Assembly (NCBI GenBank): GCA_002320555.1
Contig: DCJV01000016.1
Coordinates: 1-13,203, forward strand
Direction of reading: 5' to 3'
Source of the DNA: Ruminococcaceae bacterium UBA1691
GTDB taxonomy: Bacteria > Bacillota > Clostridia > Oscillospirales > Acutalibacteraceae
Length of the DNA stretch: 13,203 nucleotides
The position numbers and the translations under genes were made by a program. Positions 13,180-13,203 of this stretch are shown here, one piece after another; the stretch's first letter is position 1, and each line of letters starts with the position of its first letter. The notes under the pieces are model-generated. The model was not told the origin of the DNA. It searched no databases and saw only the letters and a list, made by a program, of their open reading frames with translations.

Positions 13180-13203
13180 AATTTGGAACACACACGCGCA
13201 GGT

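Noticed and set aside
11247..13193. Long open frame of 648 codons on the minus strand
   Set aside because: It lies antisense to the ATPase and S-component genes, whose motifs are unmistakable. It is rich in Arg, Pro, Ser and Ala, has no domain or ribosome site, and is a by-product of GC-rich codon use.

Overview
The window looks like a chromosomal piece of an anaerobic Firmicute of the class Clostridia, probably a gut Oscillospirales/Ruminococcaceae-type organism. The base composition is fairly GC-rich. Signals are of the Firmicute type: consensus sigma-A promoters, AAAGGA or GGAGG ribosome sites, and TTG/GTG starts. The block aroQ - M24 peptidase - efp has the same order as yqhS-yqhT-efp of Bacillus subtilis. 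The species assignment is inference. Nearly everything is on the + strand.

Layout. (1) 1-609: a poorly resolved left edge, a strong hairpin at 159-200, a 54-residue minus-strand gene (210-374), and a consensus promoter (508-536). (2) 610-1302: a secreted protein with a C-terminal NPPTG sorting signal, followed by a strong terminator. (3) 1465-4545: a promoter, then a leucine-rich-repeat lipoprotein, a TrmN6-type methyltransferase, rsmI and a membrane-anchored protein of unknown function, packed with overlaps or very short gaps. (4) 4659-4959: rpsU alone, with its own consensus promoter and terminator. (5) 5023-8388: yqeG, aroQ, an Xaa-Pro-type aminopeptidase, efp (with its own internal promoter) and an acidic, cysteine-rich zinc-ribbon protein, closed by a 13-bp terminator. 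(6) 8404-13179: a short flavodoxin, a HAD phosphatase, a small DtxR-family regulator with an iron-type metal site, then a complete energy-coupling-factor importer: EcfT, a fused double ATPase, and an S component.

How it works together. Blocks 3-5 are mostly translation and RNA-modification housekeeping (TrmN6, RsmI, S21, EF-P) mixed with shikimate and peptide metabolism. Block 6 is the accessory part: a solitary ECF importer whose first upstream gene encodes an iron-type DtxR regulator. This suggests metal- or heme/cobalamin-linked control of uptake, although the substrate cannot be read from sequence alone. No transposon, phage gene, CRISPR array, tRNA, rRNA or convincing riboswitch was seen. 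I found no clear case of a wholly new system. The best candidates for a second look are the DtxR-ECF-flavodoxin locus with its palindrome over a putative promoter, the LRR lipoprotein translationally coupled to RNA methyltransferases, and the unannotated 54-residue gene.
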